64,000 bases of DNA from Bigelowiella natans CCMP2755. Its lineage: Eukaryota; Cercozoa; Chlorarachniophyceae. Made by a program: the position numbers and the translations under genes. The stretch is taken from the NCBI GenBank assembly GCA_000320545.1, contig ADNK01000870.1, positions 1 to 64,000 on the forward strand, in the 5' to 3' direction. The notes under the pieces were generated by a model. The model was not told the DNA's origin and did not search any database. It saw nothing but the letters and a program-made list of their open reading frames with translations. How positions within the stretch are numbered: position 1 is the first letter of the stretch; each line of letters begins with the position of its first letter. Below are positions 61,362 to 64,000 of the stretch, piece by piece.

Positions 61362-64000
61362 ATGGATGCCGATAAAGAAATGAATCCATCGCCGCCTGGA
61401 GGGGCAAACCTCTCGCCACCAAACACGACCCTGAAGAAAGTCAACGTTGAAGCCTGGGATAGTGCTAAAGTCGTTGAGTTTATTGCAACTCTCGGTAATG
61501 CTCAATTAGCGCGCACTTACGTGGAAAAACTAATCTTTTGTAACAATGTAGGTGCAGGAAAGTGCTGGGAAAGGTATGGAAATATCTGCTTAGAGTCGGA
61601 AATCGATGGATCTACTTTGATAGATGCAGATTCGGACCTACTCGTAGAGATGGGATTTCTCAAGATTCATGCAAACAAGGTTGATGATGTCACACACATA
61701 AACTTCTCTCTAACCCTCCTTCACTCCCTCCCTCCCTCCTTCTCTCTCTATGATATATTGCATGCACGTAGAAGCATGTTTGCTCAAACTACTCAAAATG
61801 AATGTGCTTGTATGTGTGAGATGCACATATACACACACGTACACACACCACATATTATTGATCACGCACATTCACACACATCTAAAGAATTGTTGAAATC
61901 ATATTAGGTTCTAAAAGCCCTTAAGAAAATTGCGGCTGAAGAGCAAGCAGATACTGCACAGCAGCAATTTAAACCGGTAGTTGAACGGAAGGTAAGCTAT
62001 CCATGCTACCTACCCCTGACAGCTGAAGAGGGAGAACGAATGATGAAGTTTGCAGAAGCTTATGAATTGATCCGGGTTTGTACCGAAAAGGCACAGAATG
62101 CGTCCGAAAAAATACAGCGGGAAAAGGATTGCATTCTACAGAAAGTCGAGAAAAACTTTATGTCTGTGGCGAGGAAGCTGGAGACCGAGAAGACTCGAAT
62201 CTGTCAAATGGTTAAGAAGAAGTATGGCGTTATCGAGAAGCGGCTGAGCGGCATCAAGGATCAATTAGAAAGTAGCATGGATGTTACCAAAATGACCGAG
62301 AAGACTCTGAACAAGCAATCGCGTATCACCGAGTGGTCAGAGCAGAAGGCTCGCAAAGAGCTGATTCTGAAGGAGTCCGCTGCCATACTTGAAACGGTCC
62401 ATCCTTTCTTGGTAGGCCTACCTTCTCTAGATGTTGCCTTCGACGACTACATATTCAGTAAGCTTCTGAGCTGTGAGAAGGATCAGAAGGATGGCAATTT
62501 TCATGTCTGCGCCTTGAACATAACGCAGCCCGTGGTCGAAGGGAAATCCGTGATACAATCGGAAAAGGCGAAACGCGAGGAGGCGGAGAAGAGGCAGATA
62601 GAAGAGGGAAAGGTCGGTTGATAATGTGAACCTAAATCAGAAGGGTAAGTGATATTTTCATTTTTGACCATTACATATCATTATTTTTCTCAGAGAAAAC
62701 TGCGTGAGGCAAAACAGGCAGAGGAGAGAAAGACAGCTGCCGAGCGAAAGGATTGGGAAACGATGAGAGCGGCTATGCTCTCGGGTAGTGGTTCATCCTC
62801 TCCAAAGAGCTTTGATGAGCCGAAAACGTGGATTCCTCTCAAGGACGCGGACAAGAAGGCCGTTGCGGCGTTCTTCGAGCATGTGAAGACCATTCAAGCC
62901 TGGGAACGACGTGGGGTGCAGGCTCTACAGGAGCTCAACAACCATCACCACTACGAGACGAAGCGAGCACTCGCAGAGTTCAAAGCGCTCAATGCCCGTA
63001 TCGACAGAATTAATGCAAACACTGTCGAGTCGCTCGCAGGCACAGCCAAGCAACTCCGTCTGAAATTGCAGATCTCCATTGAGACTCTGCGCAAGCATCT
63101 CAACGAAGACTTGCCAAAGGTGGAGATTGAGCTCAACAAAAGGATCAAGGTGACCGACTTCTCTCTGCTGGAAGAGCGGAGCAAAAGCATTCGAGAATTG
63201 GTCAAAGCGACAATCGAAAAACCACATCCTTTCCTGCTCACAATGCCCAACGTTTCCATCACTCTCAGTCAAGAATTCAAAGAGGCTAAAACCGAGAAGT
63301 TGGTCACTGTCAACTGCACAGATGCGACCACCATGCCCAAATGGACTCTGGGTGTTGGTGGAGTTATTGACATGGCCGGCGGGTTCGAGGCCTTGTTGGA
63401 GACTCTTGGCGGGTTCGAGGCCTTGTTGAAGACTCTTGGCGGGTTCGAGGCCTTATGCAAGGGGGCTGGCGGGTTAGAGGCCTTGTTGAAGACTCTTGGC
63501 GGGTTCGAGGCCTTGTTGAAGACTCTTGGCGGATTCGAGGCCTTATGCAAGGGGGCTGGCGGGTTCGAGGCCTTATGCAAGGGGGCTGGCGGATTCGAGG
63601 CCTTGTTGAAGACTCTTGGCGGATTCGAGGCCTTGTTGAAGACTCTTGGCGGATTCGAGGCCTTATGCAAGGGGGCTGGCGGATTCGAGGCCTTATGCAA
63701 GGGGGCTGGCGGGTTCGAGGCCTTATGCAAAGGGGCTGGCGGATTCGAGGCCTTGTTGAAGACTCTTGGCGGATTCGAGGCCTTGTTGAAGACTCTTGGC
63801 GGGTTCGAGGCCTTATGCAAGGGGGCTGGCGGGTTCGAGGCCTTATGCAAGGGGGCTGGCGGATTCGAGGCCTTGTTGAAGACTCTTGGCGGATTCGAGG
63901 CCTTATGCAAGGGGGCTGGCGGGTTCGAGGCCTTATGCAAGGGGGCTGGCGGATTCGAGGCCTTGTTGAAGACTCTTGGCGGATTCGAGGCCTTATGCAA
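61362..64000 (+). CDS. SAM-domain/coiled-coil protein with decapeptide repeat array, 3' end outside window
   Basis: Exons: 61362-61551, 61594-61679, 61908-62612, 62694 to the right edge, all in phase. Residues about 25-95 form a SAM domain (WDSAKVVEFIATLG, YVEKL, ESEIDGSTLIDADSDLLVEMGF), a helical interaction module. Then a long Lys/Glu-rich coiled-coil region in which two similar units each end in a HPFL motif (about 62396 and 63226), suggesting an internal duplication. From 63378 the frame enters 30-bp repeats encoding GGFEALLKTL or GGFEALCKGA. The first intron removed is only 42 nt; keeping it would insert 14 codons in the SAM loop. The first SAM-like exon start (ATG at 61362) follows in-frame open sequence. 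TRIM-like and SAM-scaffold proteins show similar layouts, but no RING or B-box is visible. Confidence 0.8.
63378..64000 (+). repeat. 30-bp coding minisatellite, 20 full units and one partial
   Basis: Twenty complete units plus 23 bases. Each starts GGCGGRTTCGAGGCCTT and ends either GTTGAAGACTCTT (type A, ...LLKTL) or ATGCAAGGGGGCT (type B, ...LCKGA). Order: A A B A A B B A A B B B A A B B A B B A then partial B; unit 1 has Glu for Lys and unit 4 Leu for Phe. No unit breaks the frame, and the minus strand is also open. The array continues beyond the window. Confidence 0.97.

Noticed and set aside
63269-64000. Long minus-strand open frame encoding NPPAPLHKAS/NPPRVFNKAS repeats
   Set aside because: It is the complement of the repeat array in the plus-strand SAM gene, whose upstream exons are in phase and domain-bearing; the minus frame is open only because a 30-bp unit without stops is open in several frames.

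Overview
This is nuclear DNA from an intron-rich eukaryote, most likely a microbial eukaryote (protist or alga); I cannot assign the lineage from sequence alone. Reasons: almost every recognisable gene is split by GT-AG introns (from about 42 nt to several hundred nt), TAA, TAG and TGA all act as stops, introns are full of di- and trinucleotide microsatellites, and a full-frame Ty3/gypsy-type retroelement is present. There are no operons, ribosome-binding sites or CRISPR arrays.

Layout: 1-4444 (-) is a single uninterrupted gag-pol frame of a Ty3/gypsy-type retrotransposon running off the left edge, with a cluster of four hairpins just upstream of its start (4627-4806). 5303-6328 (+) is an intronless seven-helix membrane protein. 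7034-10549 (-) is a 15-exon PDCD2/Tsr4 ribosome-biogenesis gene. 11461-21113 (+) is a 22-exon P4-ATPase lipid flippase, followed head-to-tail by 21453-25519 (+), a CDC50/LEM3 gene, which in other eukaryotes encodes the obligate beta-subunit of P4-ATPases. 26427-27803 (-) is an orphan gene; 28017-28965 (+) and 29511-32417 (+) are an uncertain upstream region and a NudC-like CS-domain gene. 33486-37287 (-) is a secreted or membrane triple DOMON-cytochrome b561 protein. 39164-43933 (-) is an orphan with one N-terminal helix and a long low-complexity tail. 44944-48242 (-) has tandem, degenerate cyclic-nucleotide-binding-like domains. 49022-51924 (+) and 52283-53346 (+) are orphans. 54153-57618 (-) is a sugar-porter MFS transporter, 58032-60853 (-) an orphan, and 61362-64000+ (+) a SAM/coiled-coil protein ending in an array of 30-bp in-frame repeats that leaves the window.

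Functionally the clearest relationship is the P4-ATPase and CDC50 pair, which should act together as a phospholipid flippase. The other genes look like an unrelated collection. Spliced models were built by hand from reading frame, splice-site and phase agreement; exon lists given explicitly are phase-consistent unless stated. Several intergenic stretches share a distinctive CTAG/GCATGC-rich composition.
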